Shown here: piece after piece, positions 43,269 through 53,432 of the stretch | Layout: every line of letters starts with the position of its first letter | Position numbering within the stretch: position 1 is the stretch's first letter | Source of the DNA: Prorocentrum cordatum | Taxonomy: Eukaryota; Sar; Dinophyceae; Prorocentrales; Prorocentraceae | Direction: 5' to 3' | NCBI GenBank assembly: GCA_963575745.1 | Contig: CAUYUJ010017908.1 | Location: 127,501-191,500, forward strand | DNA length: 64,000 nucleotides | Translations under genes and position numbers: made by a program | The notes under the pieces: model-generated | What the model was told of the DNA's origin: nothing | Databases searched by the model: none | Seen by the model: only the letters and a program-made list of their open reading frames with translations

Positions 43269-43792
43269 TGCGCAGAACAATGCTGTTATTACTAGCGAAG
43301 CCAAACCGTATGCTGATATGTATATTAGTGTTGTGAATTATCTTCTCGGTGATTACCCGATTCGAGGATGATGATTTCGGCCACGCTTTTTTGAATACGG
43401 ATGTTAGTGCGATTCGCAAGCTAAGAAAACTTGGTCGCGTGGGCACTGTTCTTGATCTAGGTGTGTTTCCCGAGGGGGAGGGGGTGGGGGGGTGGGGGGG
43501 TGGGGGCGCTGCTGAGCTTCGTTTTCGATGCGAACAGTTCAACGACGAGGGGCATGTATGCGGGGCTGCGTTTACTACGCGTAAAAAGGGCCCACCTTGC
43601 ACAATGCGCACACCAAACGGGGTGCGCGCGGCAGGGCGCCCAACTTGTACACGTGCGTTGTTGCGGGCCAATGCCCGTGCTGCGTGTGCAAAGTCTTATC
43701 TTAAAGCTGCCGGGCGCGTGCAATGTGAGTACCGCTCACGCCGTTCACCCTGTTGTTGCTGCGCCGCCTGTATGTCCCTTATGTTAGCATGA
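43269..43792 (+). pseudogene. retrotransposon C-terminal region with finger-like Cys motif, frame-shifted
   Basis: Just past the TGA another frame reads SDAQNNAVITSEAKPYADM, then frame 2 from 43,349 reads through CEQFNDEGHVCGAAF, a Cys-x-Cys arrangement like the C2H2-type finger in LINE tails; the expected His residues are not in this frame. A G-rich run at 43,476-43,506 may mark a slippage site. Confidence 0.5.
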
Positions 43793-44709
43793 TTCCTGCG
43801 CTAATTTGGTTCAGCTGCAAGAATGCACTCGGGGCGAGCGCCTCCCTCCACTCCCTGCGCCGCGCGCCTGCGGATGCAGCCGGCGTGGGCTGGGCCTTCG
43901 AGCGCGCCGCTCCCGAAGGGTCGGCAGCCCCGGCTGCGGCCAAAGGGCCGCCTCCAGCCGAGGCCTCGGGCGCAGCTCAGCCAGATGCCCCCAAGAAGCA
44001 GCGCAAGGATCGCAACGAGGCCCCGGGGGCGCTGGCCGACTCGGGCTGGAACCGGAAGCAGAAAGCCACTATCAGCGCGATGATCAAATCGACTCTGGTG
44101 CGCGGCCAGGCGACGCGCGACCTCTGGTCCCTGGGCGTCGACGGGTGGTTCGCGGGCGCGACCCTGCCAGAGGTGCTGGAAGCTCAGGCCGCGGGCAAGG
44201 CCTACAGCGAGACCGTCAAAGCAGCGGGCGCAGGCCACCCACGCGGTCATCCTCACTTTCATATCTTCGGTGGCTTCGTCACCAAGCTTCCAGAGCTTTC
44301 GACAGCGCTCGGCGCGACCAGCTTCGCGACGCTCAAGAGTCGGCACGAGAGATATCTATGCGCCCAACCCGTCGACGAGATCTGGACCGTGAGCAGATTA
44401 TTTCGGATCACCAAGTGCCGCGACCAGACCGAGAAGAAGGTCCATCTAGCGCTCATGGAGACGGACCGGTCGCAGTTCGCAGTCGAATCAGGAGAGCCAT
44501 CGATACCTTCCAGCACGCATTCGAGGGAAGTATTCAACAAGGTGCTGGCAGAGGTCGGGGCCAATCGCGCGATCGGGGCCGCTCCGCCAGGGGCCGTGGA
44601 GGAGATGCTTCAAAACCTTCTTCCTGGGTCTTCAATATGCCAGCCGCCGACGCACGTTTGGTGCACTAGTGTGGGTACTATGAATTCAGTCTTGGCAGTG
44701 CGTGTATGA
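43753..44709 (+). CDS. intact 318-codon 3' ORF of the retrotransposon, unknown function
   Basis: Open from 43,753 to TGA 44,707-44,709 with no disruption, in contrast to the upstream parts. The first annotated codon is not a confident start and the first 25 residues may be read-in. Residues 40-85 are Ala/Pro-rich with a basic PKKQRKDR (80-87) that could act as a nuclear or nucleic-acid-binding patch. 95-200 is mixed alpha-helix-like (WSLGVDGWFAGATLPEVLEA). 200-290 is globular-looking (DEIWTVSRLFRITKC, KKVHLALMETDR). High third-position GC supports real coding. It could be the C-terminal domain of the RT polyprotein or a separate ORF. I recognise no named domain. Confidence 0.6.
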   Translation: MLLRRLYVPYVSMIPALIWFSCKNALGASASLHSLRRAPADAAGVGWAFERAAPEGSAAPAAAKGPPPAEASGAAQPDAPKKQRKDRNEAPGALADSGWNRKQKATISAMIKSTLVRGQATRDLWSLGVDGWFAGATLPEVLEAQAAGKAYSETVKAAGAGHPRGHPHFHIFGGFVTKLPELSTALGATSFATLKSRHERYLCAQPVDEIWTVSRLFRITKCRDQTEKKVHLALMETDRSQFAVESGEPSIPSSTHSREVFNKVLAEVGANRAIGAAPPGAVEEMLQNLLPGSSICQPPTHVWCTSVGTMNSVLAVRV

Positions 44710-45589
44710 CATTCGCTGGCTCGCGAGTTGGCGTGCTCTTTTGGTGCGTGACGTGATGTACTACTTTGTTGCGTACTTCTCGTCCAGCGTGTTCTTTCGA
44801 GTGTATTGCGGCTGGATGGAGCTGGGCGCTGTGTGCGTCTGGTGCTGCTTCGAAGCCCTGTGACCCACTGTTGTCGATGAGGATCTCGGCCACCTGTCCA
44901 GTGAGTTCCAGGCTTGCGGCTGCCGCTTGCTGCCGCTGTCTTTCTCCCCCCTCCCCCCTTCCCTGTCGCCCCTGCCGTGCTTTTTCCCTTCACCCGCGTG
45001 TGCGCACTTGAGCTCGCAGCGTACGGTTGTGAGTAGTCACAGGATCCGCCGCCCCCACGCGTCGGTGCGGCTGGCCCCAGAGTTCATAATGAGCTTGGTG
45101 GGGCCTGCCTGGCCCCGGTTCTCCGCTCCTGGATGTGAATCCAGCTTCGGTTGGCAGCAGTGTCTGAATGTGATGTATTCTGGCAGGTTGCATTCCCTAT
45201 ATAGTGCACGCGCTGCGCGCACACGTTTAACTGGCATGAAGGCCGACAGGGGCCTTGCTCCGCACGTTGCTAACGTGATCATCGCACACTGCGCGCCTCC
45301 ACGCCGCGAATTATTATTACTCCTCCTCCTCTTCCTCCTCTTCCTCCTCCTCCTACTCCTCCTCCTCTCCCGGCCTTCCCCGGGACCAGCGTGTGCAGAT
45401 CGCGCCGACTCGGAGAAGCTGATGAACCAGAATGTGCGAGAGTAAAGTCCCGAAGTAAAAATAGCCCAATTAAACCTGAGCGGTGTCTCGGGTGGTGGTC
45501 GGGTCATGTCACCTCGCCGCGCGATCGGTCCTATCCTATCCAATCCTATCCCATGCTCCTGGTCTCTTCCATCCCGCTCTTTGCCCCCC
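44710..45589. other. spacer downstream of the retrotransposon
   Basis: May include the element's 3' UTR. 45,310-45,370 is (TCC)n. 45,392-45,443 reads ADRADSEKLMNQNVRE then TAA after GTGTGCAG and could be a last exon. CCTATCCTATCCAATCCTAT lies at 45,530. Confidence 0.4.
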
Positions 45590-45870
45590 CTCCTCCTCCT
45601 GCCACTCCTCCTCCCCTTCCTCCTCCTCTTTCCTCTCCTCCTCCTCTTCTCCTCCTCCTCCTCCTCCTCCTCCTCCTCCTCCTCCTCCTCCCCCCTCTCC
45701 TCCTCTTCTTCCTCCTCCTCTTCTTCCTCCTCCTTCCCCTCGTCCTCCTCCGCCTCCTCCGCCTCCTCTGCCTCCTCCGATCAGTTTGGATCTTAACGTT
45801 CGTCGTCCTCCTCCTGCTCCTCCTGCTGTTGCTCCTCCTCCTCCTCCTCCTCCTCTTCCTCCCCCTCTTT
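45590..45870. repeat. (TCC)n block
   Basis: CTC triplets with GTT, TCT and CGC interruptions. Confidence 0.95.
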
Positions 45871-45949
45871 AAAACAATTCCTCCGTGTCGCGCCCCCGGG
45901 CGTGCCGGCAGGGCGGGCAAGGGCGTTTCACTGGACATTTTGTTGACCA

Positions 45950-46850
45950 TCCATGATGGTCTTGAAGCCTGAGGAATGGCTACGGCTGTCGCCCCAGCGC
46001 CGCGCGCATTTGTTATACACGTGTGCAACAGTTTCGTCTCTTGTCGTTCTGCCTCTTGTCGTCTTGTCTCGTCGTTCTGTCGCCTCCTTTCTCGTTTCCT
46101 GTCCACCCGCGTTGTCGTTTCTGCGCTTTGGGCTCGTCGTTGCTTCCCCCTCGGCCTCGTCTTCCTCCTCCCCTCCTTCGTTCCCTCGTCACCTTCCTCT
46201 ACAACAAGAACACATGTGCAACCGTTTCAGGGATGGAGGGCGGGTCCTTCTCAACGTGTGGTTGTCGGTGCAGTGCCGCGCGCACTCGTCTTACCACCCG
46301 AATTCAGCAGCTTCAGGGATGGACGGCGGGCCATTTTCAAAACGTGGCTCTCGCTTTACCTCGCAGGCCTAGAGATTGACACCAACACCAATATCGGCGC
46401 TGTGCCTCCACCGAGGGAAGAAGATCCCGATCTCGGTGATGGTGGTAATATTCTGGCTTCCAGGGTGGCCGAAATATTACCACCAACGCCGAAATCTAGG
46501 ATCATCTTCCCCGTGTGGAGGCAGAGCCCTGTGTTGGTGCTGGTGCCCATCTCCAGGCCTCCACTTACAGTCGCGCACGCTCGTCTCAAACAACTGCAGC
46601 AGCTTCAAGGGTGGAGGGCGGGTCCTGTTCAGAATGTGGCTCTCGCTCTGGCGCCCCGCACAGTTGTCTTAACAGTTCGCAGCAGGTTCAAGGATGGACC
46701 GCGGGCCGTTTTCAGAATGTGGCTCTCGCCTTACCGTTTTTCTTTTAAACAACAACTTGGCGACAGCTTCATGGGTGGAGGGCGGTTTCTCGTATTACCG
46801 CCGCGCGCATTCGTTTTATCAGCTTGTAACAGCTTGAAGGGTTGGCATCG
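45950..46850 (+). repeat. 75-bp minisatellite, about 8 diverged copies
   Basis: Monomers share CAGCTTCAAGGATGGAGGGC, TTCARAAYGTGGCTCTCGC and CCGCGCGCAYTCGTYTTA. It is interrupted by non-monomer sequence (46,030-46,200) and by a foldback element at 46,366-46,560. Relatives on the minus strand at 30,650 and 53,020. Confidence 0.75.
46366..46560. mobile_element. foldback element, GGCCTGGAGATGGGCACC family, copy 1
   Basis: Arms of about 85 bp are inverted copies (ACCAACACCA, GGGAAGAAGATCC and GGTGGTAATATT against their complements) around a 20-bp loop. Nearly identical to 54,861-55,056. Inserted inside a minisatellite monomer. Confidence 0.85.
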
Positions 46851-47030
46851 TTGAGCCAGGAATTGCTTTCTGGCACGATTCAGGATTGTAAGGATGCAGC
46901 GGTCACGTTGATTCGCGGTGTTGAAGTCCCAAGAATGGTGCTCTGGCGTGATTTAAGATGTCAGGACGCAACAGCCACGTTGATTCGCAACGTTGAAGTC
47001 CAAGGAATGATGTTTCGGCACGATTGAGGA
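46840..47030. repeat. 76-bp tandem repeat, 2.5 copies
   Basis: CACGTTGATTCGCRRYGTTG, AAGTCCMARGAATG and GGCRYGATT repeat at about 46,905 and 46,976, with a partial unit at 46,850. Confidence 0.8.
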
Positions 47031-47412
47031 TTCTCAGACGCTTGTCTGCCACTGGGGCACCTCCCGCAACGAAAATCAATTTTTGTAGGGGCCTATGAAA
47101 GGGGAGCTTGAGGGGAGGCTCTAGTGCAAAATCGTTGATACGTCATGGGTTTACAGTGGCCCTCCTCCTCCCCGTCTCTCCCTGTCCCTCCCCGTCTCTC
47201 CCCGTGTCTCCTCGGGGGGGTCGAAAGTTCGAGTGCCGGGCATAATTTTCTAGCCCAGCTTGTGGCCCAACTATGCTGAGTAAGATCTCGGCGGCGGATT
47301 GGGTGACGCTTTCATCGCTTCGCGATAGGTCCATTCCATTCCATTCCTCCTCCCCCCCCTCCCCCCCCTCCGCCCCCCCCCACCCGCGCCTTCTTCGCCC
47401 CCCCCCCGACAG
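47031..47412. other. spacer with C-rich tract
   Basis: CCCGTCTCTCC units at 47,165-47,210, then a pyrimidine tract (47,340-47,411) feeding the acceptor at 47,412. Confidence 0.5.
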
Positions 47413-47573
47413 GAGGTGGGCGCCGCCTCTCCCGAGGCGCCGCGGCCTGGCGGCTCCTGCTGCTGCTGCTGCTGCTGCCCGCTCCCCCCCTCCAGCCCGA
47501 AGCTTTCCCCTGCTGCTGCTCTGGCCCCCGGCCGGCGCCCAGGCTCCCAGCCTCGGCCGCGGCTCGGGGCTCC

Positions 47574-47576
<3 letters not shown>
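47413..47576 (+). CDS. candidate exon, unknown protein
   Basis: A long C-rich tract ends in CCCCCGACAG at 47,412. The frame reads EVGAASPEAPRPGGS, a Cys6 run from TGC triplets, then PLPPSSPKLSPAAALAPGRR. Low-complexity Pro/Ala and unlikely to be folded. It runs into (GAC)n at 47,576; the donor is not identified. Confidence 0.35.
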
Positions 47577-47652
<76 letters not shown>

Positions 47653-47665
47653 TAACGACGACGAC
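47576..47665. repeat. (GAC)n microsatellite
   Basis: About 29 GAC triplets. Confidence 0.97.
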
Positions 47666-47823
47666 GCGCAGAGGTGGGTAGGGGGGACGGGGGCAGGCTT
47701 CTTAGAAGCACCCCTGCTTCTTAGAAGGCACGGGCCTTCTGCACAGATGTAGGGCCAGCGCTTTCTAAGAAGCAGCTTCCTTCTAAGAAGCCTCCCCCTC
47801 TCTCCCTACCCCCGTGTGCGCGC
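47665..47823. mobile_element. foldback element, CTTCTTAGAAGC family, compact copy
   Basis: Left GGCAGGCTTCTTAGAAGC... and GAAGGCACGGGCC pair with inverted GGGCCAGCGCTTTCTAAGAA and AGAAGCCTCCCCC. The loop (CTTCTGCACAGATGTA) resembles the right junction of the 26,516-27,890 copy. Confidence 0.8.
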
Positions 47824-48007
47824 CGCCGAGGAGAGCGCCTGAGAAATGGGATCTAGGGGAGGATTTCGCACTGTTTGAGTCACCTTGTCCTGTGGACCCC
47901 ATCCTCAGGGCCTCCTCTTTGAACTCCATCCCCGCCTCCTGCTCCAGCTCCGACTCCAGTTCTGCTGCGTCTCCTGCTATTGCCAAACTTCGGCTGCTTG
48001 GCCGCCG

Positions 48008-48009
48008 CA

Positions 48010-48050
<41 letters not shown>

Positions 48051-48092
48051 TGTTGTCGTCGTCGTCGTCGTCGCTGCCGTTCGTCGTCGTCG

Positions 48093-48124
<32 letters not shown>

Positions 48125-48152
48125 GTCGTCGTCGTCGTCGCTGTCGTCGTCG

Positions 48153-48221
<69 letters not shown>

Positions 48222-48240
48222 AAGTCGTCGAAGTCGTCAC
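48008..48240. repeat. (GTC)n microsatellite
   Basis: GTC triplets with GCT, CTC and GCC interruptions. Confidence 0.97.
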
Positions 48241-48253
48241 CGTCATCCGGCAG

Positions 48254-48407
48254 AGGCTCCGCTGAGGCTCGAGGAGCTGGCCGCGAACCCGCAGCTGCAG
48301 CGGCTGATGGGCCGCGGCGGCATCGGGCCGCGGCACCGCCGCGCGCACCTCGAGAAGCTGTTCCCAAGGCGGGAGGGCGCCGACCGCTCACGAGCGAGAA
48401 CGGGTGG
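48254..48407 (+). CDS. candidate exon, unknown protein
   Basis: Acceptor CGTCATCCGGCAG follows the GTC tract. The frame reads APLRLEELAANPQLQRLMGR, GGIGPRHRRAHLEKLFPRRE and GADRSRARTGG with very high third-position GC. The first part is a convincing amphipathic Leu-rich helix, the second is basic. The open frame continues into the foldback element at 48,452; the donor is uncertain. No domain assigned. Confidence 0.55.
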
Positions 48408-48451
48408 CAGGACCCGGCATGGGCCACACAGTCTGGCATTGCGTCGGCTGT

Positions 48452-48757
48452 CCTACAGTCGGCCCAGAGTAGTAGGTCGACCCTGCCAAATCAAGGGTAC
48501 CCTTGTGTCCTGTGTCTCGCGACCCATGCTTCCTACATTCCTGTGGCAATGTGGCCCTCGGAAGGGGCTTGCTTAGGCGCTGTCCTGTGAAGGGACAATT
48601 TGAAGTGGCAGTGCGAATCCTTTCACTGTGCTGGCCGAGGCGTGGTGACACATGATGGGGCTGTGTTCCATGGAAAAAACCATTCCTGTGGCAGTGTGGC
48701 CCTCGGAAGGGGCCTTGTGTCCTCTCGCGTGTCCTGTCCAATCGAGGCCGACTGTAT
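48452..48757. mobile_element. foldback element, CTACAGTCGGCC family, copy 2 with insert
   Basis: Ends match 18,357-18,517. The middle carries a 33-bp direct repeat containing TGTGGCCCTCGGAAGGGGC (48,536-48,568 and 48,681-48,713, one mismatch) flanking 112 bp not present in copy 1. Confidence 0.7.
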
Positions 48758-48904
48758 CTGGTTTGTGCCTCTGCGGGGGTGGGGCCGCGCGCGTGGCCAC
48801 TGTCGGACGCGGCTCGGAAGTCTGGCGCGGGGTGGACCCTCGCGGTGGGCAGCCAGCTCTGGAGCGGGCTTTGGCAAGGCGGGCGGTTCGTGCGCGGAGA
48901 GGCT

Positions 48905-49140
48905 GTCGGGACTCAGGAGACGCGGGTCAATGCAAATGGGGGTCAGCCAGGGCTCCGGATCCTGCAGGATCCAGCGAAGACCCCCTCTGACTGACCCGGG
49001 TTAGCGAGCCGCTCGTGGCCGCGAGGCGGCCGCGCATCGTGGCTGACCCGGGTTTGCGAAGACCTGCATTGCAGTGTTTTTTTTCCTGCATTGCAGTTTT
49101 TTGGTTTCCTGCTGACCCGGGTCTGGATTGACCCGGGTCA
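48905..49140. repeat. cluster of TGACCCGGGTCA palindromes
   Basis: TGACCCGGGT occurs at about 48,993, 49,043, 49,113 and 49,129 (the last a full TGACCCGGGTCA), and CTGCATTGCAG twice (49,066, 49,097). Confidence 0.7.
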
Positions 49141-49350
49141 GAATATCCCCGAAGGCTCCAGGTTCCGCAGTTGCGGTGGTCAGGTGTTTTCCGCAGTGAG
49201 GGCCCCAGAGCTCGCACCTTTGGGTCCGATTTCTCGCTGCGTGCCGTCCTTCTATGGACACGGCCCCTCGGACGCCGTGATGGCAGAACAGAAGCAAGTG
49301 CAGCTCGCAGTCGTTGGTGACGCTGGAGGTCCCGCTGCGTGCTGCGGCCA

Positions 49351-49474
49351 CACGCGAACCCTGCCCTTACAAGGTCCACTCGTCGCTGGGGTGTCGGACA
49401 CCCCCGCTGGGGCTCACTTCGTTTTCTGAACCCCAGACATCCTCTCAGAAATCACGGGCAGGGTTCACACGTGG
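49351..49474. mobile_element. foldback element, GAGCCCTACCCC family, copy 2
   Basis: CGCGAACCCTGCCC on the left against inverted GGGCAGGGTTCACACG on the right; core GTGTCGGACACCCCCGCTGG. Confidence 0.6.
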
Positions 49475-49493
49475 TTGCCTATGCGTTGGTTCA

Positions 49494-49712
49494 TTGCGGT
49501 CAGGAACGTTTGCTCAGCGTGTCGCGGCGCTGGTTCTGGCCCACCACGCTTGGGCGCGATGCTCTATCCATTTCCGAGTCCCCGATTGTCAAGGTCCCGA
49601 GCGTTTCCAGGCCTCCCGCCCCGCGGAGCAGAGTGATGCGCGATCGGCTCGCAGGTCATAGCGTGTCGCTGGTGCCGCCGCTGCGACACGCCGAGCAGAC
49701 GACCCTGAGTAG
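49494..49712. mobile_element. foldback element, GCTCAGCGTGTCGCG family, copy 2
   Basis: AACGTTTGCTCAGCGTGTCG on the left against inverted GCGACACGCCGAGCAGACGA on the right; relative of 23,209-23,407. Confidence 0.65.
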
Positions 49713-49726
49713 CTGCCTTCTTCCAG

Positions 49727-49803
49727 GCCCGCTGCGGAGCGCCCCCGATCCACTACCGCGCGAAGCTCGGCGCCGTGATGGCCCTGCCTGCATCCTGCGC
49801 TGC
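49727..49803 (+). CDS. candidate 77-bp exon, unknown protein
   Basis: Acceptor CTGCCTTCTTCCAG and donor GTCAGT are both convincing. The frame reads ARCGAPPIHYRAKLGAVMAL then PASCA, with nearly all third positions G/C. It directly follows a foldback element. Family unknown. Confidence 0.5.
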
Positions 49804-49894
49804 GTCAGTCTGCCGCCCCCCGCCCCCCATCGGGGGGGCTGCCTGTTCTGCGCCCCGGCTGCGGCCGCGTGTCCGCGACGGCAGGGGCAGTGGA

Positions 49895-50061
49895 GGATCA
49901 GGAGCAGGAGCAGGAGCAGGAGCAGGATGATGTTGCTGTTGCTGCTGCTGATGCTGAGGATGAGGATGATGATGATGCTGGTGCTGATGATGCTGATGAT
50001 GGTGGCGATGATGATGCTGATAATGCTGATGATGCTGATGTTGTTGTTGATGATGATGATG

Positions 50062-50133
<72 letters not shown>

Positions 50134-50228
50134 TGGATGATGATGCTGCTGATGATGATGATGACGAGGAGGATGCGAATGTTGAGGATGCAGATGATGA
50201 CGATAGTGACGATGATGCTGCTGGTAGC

Positions 50229-50286
<58 letters not shown>

Positions 50287-50504
50287 CTGATGATGATGAT
50301 CATGATGCTGATGATGATGATGATGCTGATGATGATGATGATGATGATGTTGATGATGATGATGACGACGTCAACGATGGTGATGGTGATGATGATACCC
50401 GTGACGACGATGATGCTGATGATGTTGCTGATGATGATTGTAGCGATGATATTGGCGACGACGACGATGTCGATGATGGCGATGATGGTTATGATGGTGA
50501 TGGT

Positions 50505-50578
<74 letters not shown>

Positions 50579-50990
50579 ACTGATGATTATGATGAAGATC
50601 ATGTGATGGTGATGATGAGGTTGCTGCTGATGATGGTGACGCTGATGATGCTGATGACGGCGATGACGATGATATTGATTATCATGACGATGGCGGTGCT
50701 GTTGCTGTTGTTGGTGGTAACGATGCTTATACTGATGACTAGGATGATGATTTGAATGGCGATGATGATGCTAATGCTGCTGAGCATGATGATGTTGATG
50801 ACGATGAGCATGCTGATGTTGCTGATGGTTACGATGCATGTGATTAGGCTGATGATGCTCAGGCTGATGCTGATACTGATGCCGATGATGCTGCTGCTGA
50901 TGGTGACACGACGATGATGATGACGATGCTGATGCTGATGCTGCTGATGATGATGTCGTTGCTGATGATAGTGATTGTGTTGTCGTATTC
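49895..50990. repeat. 1.1-kb (GAT)n block
   Basis: AGCAGG units, then GAT with GCT, GGT and GAC variants. Confidence 0.97.
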
Positions 50991-51170
50991 AAGGATCTGG
51001 GACTTTGTGTCCCACCTGTACCCATCTGCGGAAGGATATTCAAGGATCTGGGACTTTGTGTCCCACTTGTACCCATCTGCGACGCATTGGTGCACCGACG
51101 ACTTGCGTGGCACGCCCTGTTTTTTCCTGCAATGGGACCTTGTGTCCTACCTGTACCCATTTGGGCTTGT
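50985..51170. repeat. about 50-bp tandem repeat, 2.6 copies
   Basis: ATTCAAGGATCTGGGACTTT and TGTACCCATCTGCG at about 50,990 and 51,039, with a diverged third at 51,130-51,170. Confidence 0.85.
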
Positions 51171-51904
51171 CCCCACGTGAGCACCCAGGTGCAAGCGGAC
51201 GCGACTTCGGCCGGCGCGGGATGCCGACCTCTCTCCTCCATGTTCGCTTCGTCCCCCCCCGCTCGCTTCCCCCTCCTCCCATGGCGGCGGCGCCCAGCAC
51301 AGCGCGGCTCCGGCCCTGTGCTGGGCACTGCACCTTGCCGCTTCGGCGGCCCCGCTTGCCTTGGGCAGCGCGGCTCAGGCCCGGCCCTTGGTCATGCGAT
51401 CGTCAGCGCATCGTGTGTGGCTCCCGCCCGTCTTCACGCGCTGACTGTGCAGGTCAGGTTTCCTCTTTCCTCCCTGCACACCACCGACATCCAGTCGGGC
51501 ACGGACGGCCCTGTTTCTGGCCGCACCTCTTGCTGGCTGCTCCCTGGACGTGGATTGGACTACCACCCCAGGCCGCTGCCGACCAGCCGGTGGCACAACG
51601 CTGCACATCGCCTTCGTGGTCCTCCTCATCTCCTGGGCCCCTCCTCACCATCTGGTGGCGCAGCGTTGCTCATCGCCTTCATGGTGGACCTCTTCCCCCT
51701 GGGCGGCGACCTGTTCACGTCCATCCGCACGCAGCACTTGAGGATGGTGTTTTCGGCGCGCCGTCGGCGGCAACGCCACGCCGCTTACCCTCCGGGACTT
51801 CGCCTCCGGCTCTTGTCCAAGGCGTTCCTTTTCCTGTGCGAGCTCCTCAGCACTGCCTGAAGAGGCTTGCTCTCGACCCGCAAACCAAAACTGTGTTGTC
51901 GTTG
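51171..51904. other. GC-rich spacer with small duplications
   Basis: Open for 257 codons on the plus strand (51,087-51,860), but the frame crosses tandem repeats and internal duplications (GCTGCACATCGCCTTC / GTTGCTCATCGCCTTC at 51,600 and 51,665), so I do not call a gene. AAGAGGCTTGCTCTCGACCC at 51,860 recurs at 54,208. Confidence 0.4.
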
Positions 51905-52650
51905 GTGATGATGGTGATGCAAACCACGGTTACGACGACGATGCTGATGATGATGCGGATCAGGCTGCGGATGATGAAGGCGATGATTATGATGGTGCTG
52001 CTGAAAATGATGATGCTGATGATGTCGATGATGTCGACGATGAAGACGACTAGGCTACTAATTAAGGTTATGACACTGGCGAGGATTATGTTGTCGATGA
52101 TGGTGATGCTGATGATCATGATGGTGACGATGCTGATTATGAGTATGATGATCATGATGCTGGTGATGATGAGTCTTCGGTCGGCGATGATGGTGATCCC
52201 CCACTGGTGGAGGCGCACAGTGCACAACACCCACAGGAGACGGATGACGAACTTGATGCTGTTGTTGATGATGATGATAACGAGGATAACGCTGCTGATG
52301 ATGATGATGATGCGGTTGACGAAGAAGATGATCGTTATGTTGATGACGATAATGAGCATGCTGCTGCAGATGATGTTGATGATACGAATGATATTGATGG
52401 TGATGATGATGTGTGGTGGTACTGATGCTGCTGCTTCTGGTGGTGACGATGATGACGGTCATGGCTTAGCTGCTGCTGTTGATGATGATGATGGTGAGGA
52501 TGAAGTTCATGATGGTGATGATGATGTTTTTGTTGCTGAGGTTGATGGTGATGCTGATGATGATGCTGATGCTGCTGATGATGATTAATTACGGTGGTCG
52601 TGATGGCGACGAGGGTGACGACGACGCCGACGACGACGATGACGACGATT
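51905..52650. repeat. decayed (GAT)n block
   Basis: GAT with many substitutions; older-looking than the other GAT blocks. Confidence 0.9.
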
Positions 52651-53019
52651 GCGATGATGACGACAAGTGCACGCAGGAGGTGTTTGCTCAGTATGGGGAT
52701 TCACGCTCCGATGGCCTGTTCGGACGATGTCTAACATGCAGCCGCGAGTTTTGTCTTTCTGGTGGCCTTGGGTCCATCCCGCCCCCGTGCCTGGATTGTG
52801 GACCAGATGCCTCCTAGATGTCTGTCGTGGTCTCTTGGTTTGCCTCCCGGGGCACCTCGGTGGCCGATGGGGGGGGCGCTTGCAGGCCTTTTGGACGCCT
52901 TTTGGGGCCCCGTCGGGGCGTTTTGGGCGCATCTGGGATGTTCTTGGCATGTTGGCGGTCTTGACCTCCCGTGTCGTCTTGCGGCCCCTATGGGCCGTGC
53001 CCTATCCGCGCAATTGCCG
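52651..53019. other. spacer with minisatellite remnants
   Basis: TTTTGGACGCCTTTTGGGGC-type units at 52,880-52,960. No supported gene. Confidence 0.4.
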
Positions 53020-53230
53020 AGAGCAGTTGCAGCGAATGTGCGCTTCGCTGAGGCGAAGGCTCCAATTAACACGTGACCGCCCTGCATCTGTGTTTGACGA
53101 GAGCCCCAGTTTGAGAGGACTCCCCCCTCAGTCCCAGGTGCTTCTGCAAGCCTGTCAGAAACCTAATGTGCGCTGCTGCGCTGAGGCGCGAGATCCAGTC
53201 TGAATCTGGACATGGTCCGCCCTCCATCCT
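53020..53230 (-). repeat. 75-bp minisatellite, minus orientation, about two copies
   Basis: AATGTGCGCTKCGCTGAGGC at 53,036 and 53,166; on the minus strand these give the GGAGGGCGG...CTCTCGCCT...GCGCACATT order of the 45,950 family. Confidence 0.55.
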
Positions 53231-53262
53231 CCGGGTTGGCCCAAAAGAGGGTCCAGCGACAA

Positions 53263-53432
53263 GGGGGTGGTGCAATAGATTTGGTGCAATAGATTTGTGG
53301 GGTTGCAATACATTTGGGGCGTGCAGTACGTGTCGGGGCGCAAATGCATTGCTGTATAATTTCGCGCGCAATGCACTACTCGCAATTCAATGCAGTACAA
53401 CTCTCTAGCGCAATACGTTTGCAATGCAACTG
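53263..53432. repeat. GCAATACATTTG short tandem repeat
   Basis: About ten degenerate units: GTGCAATAGATTTG twice, TTGCAATACATTTG, GCAATGCACTAC, GCAATACGTTTG. Confidence 0.75.

Larger units (their letters stand above)
40420..44709 (+). mobile_element. non-LTR retrotransposon, mostly decayed
   Basis: About 4.3 kb of continuous coding-like sequence in the order endonuclease-like, reverse transcriptase, finger-like tail, 3' ORF, all on the plus strand but with frame changes. This is the layout of LINE-type elements. No LTRs, integrase or protease seen. The 5' end is set by the first recognisable endonuclease residues and the 3' end by the last stop; true ends, UTRs and target duplications were not found. 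The element sits between a (TCC)n tract and unique sequence. Confidence 0.75.

Noticed and set aside
51087-51860. 257-codon plus-strand ORF as a gene
   Set aside because: It crosses a 50-bp tandem repeat and internal duplications and shows no domain or consistent codon bias.
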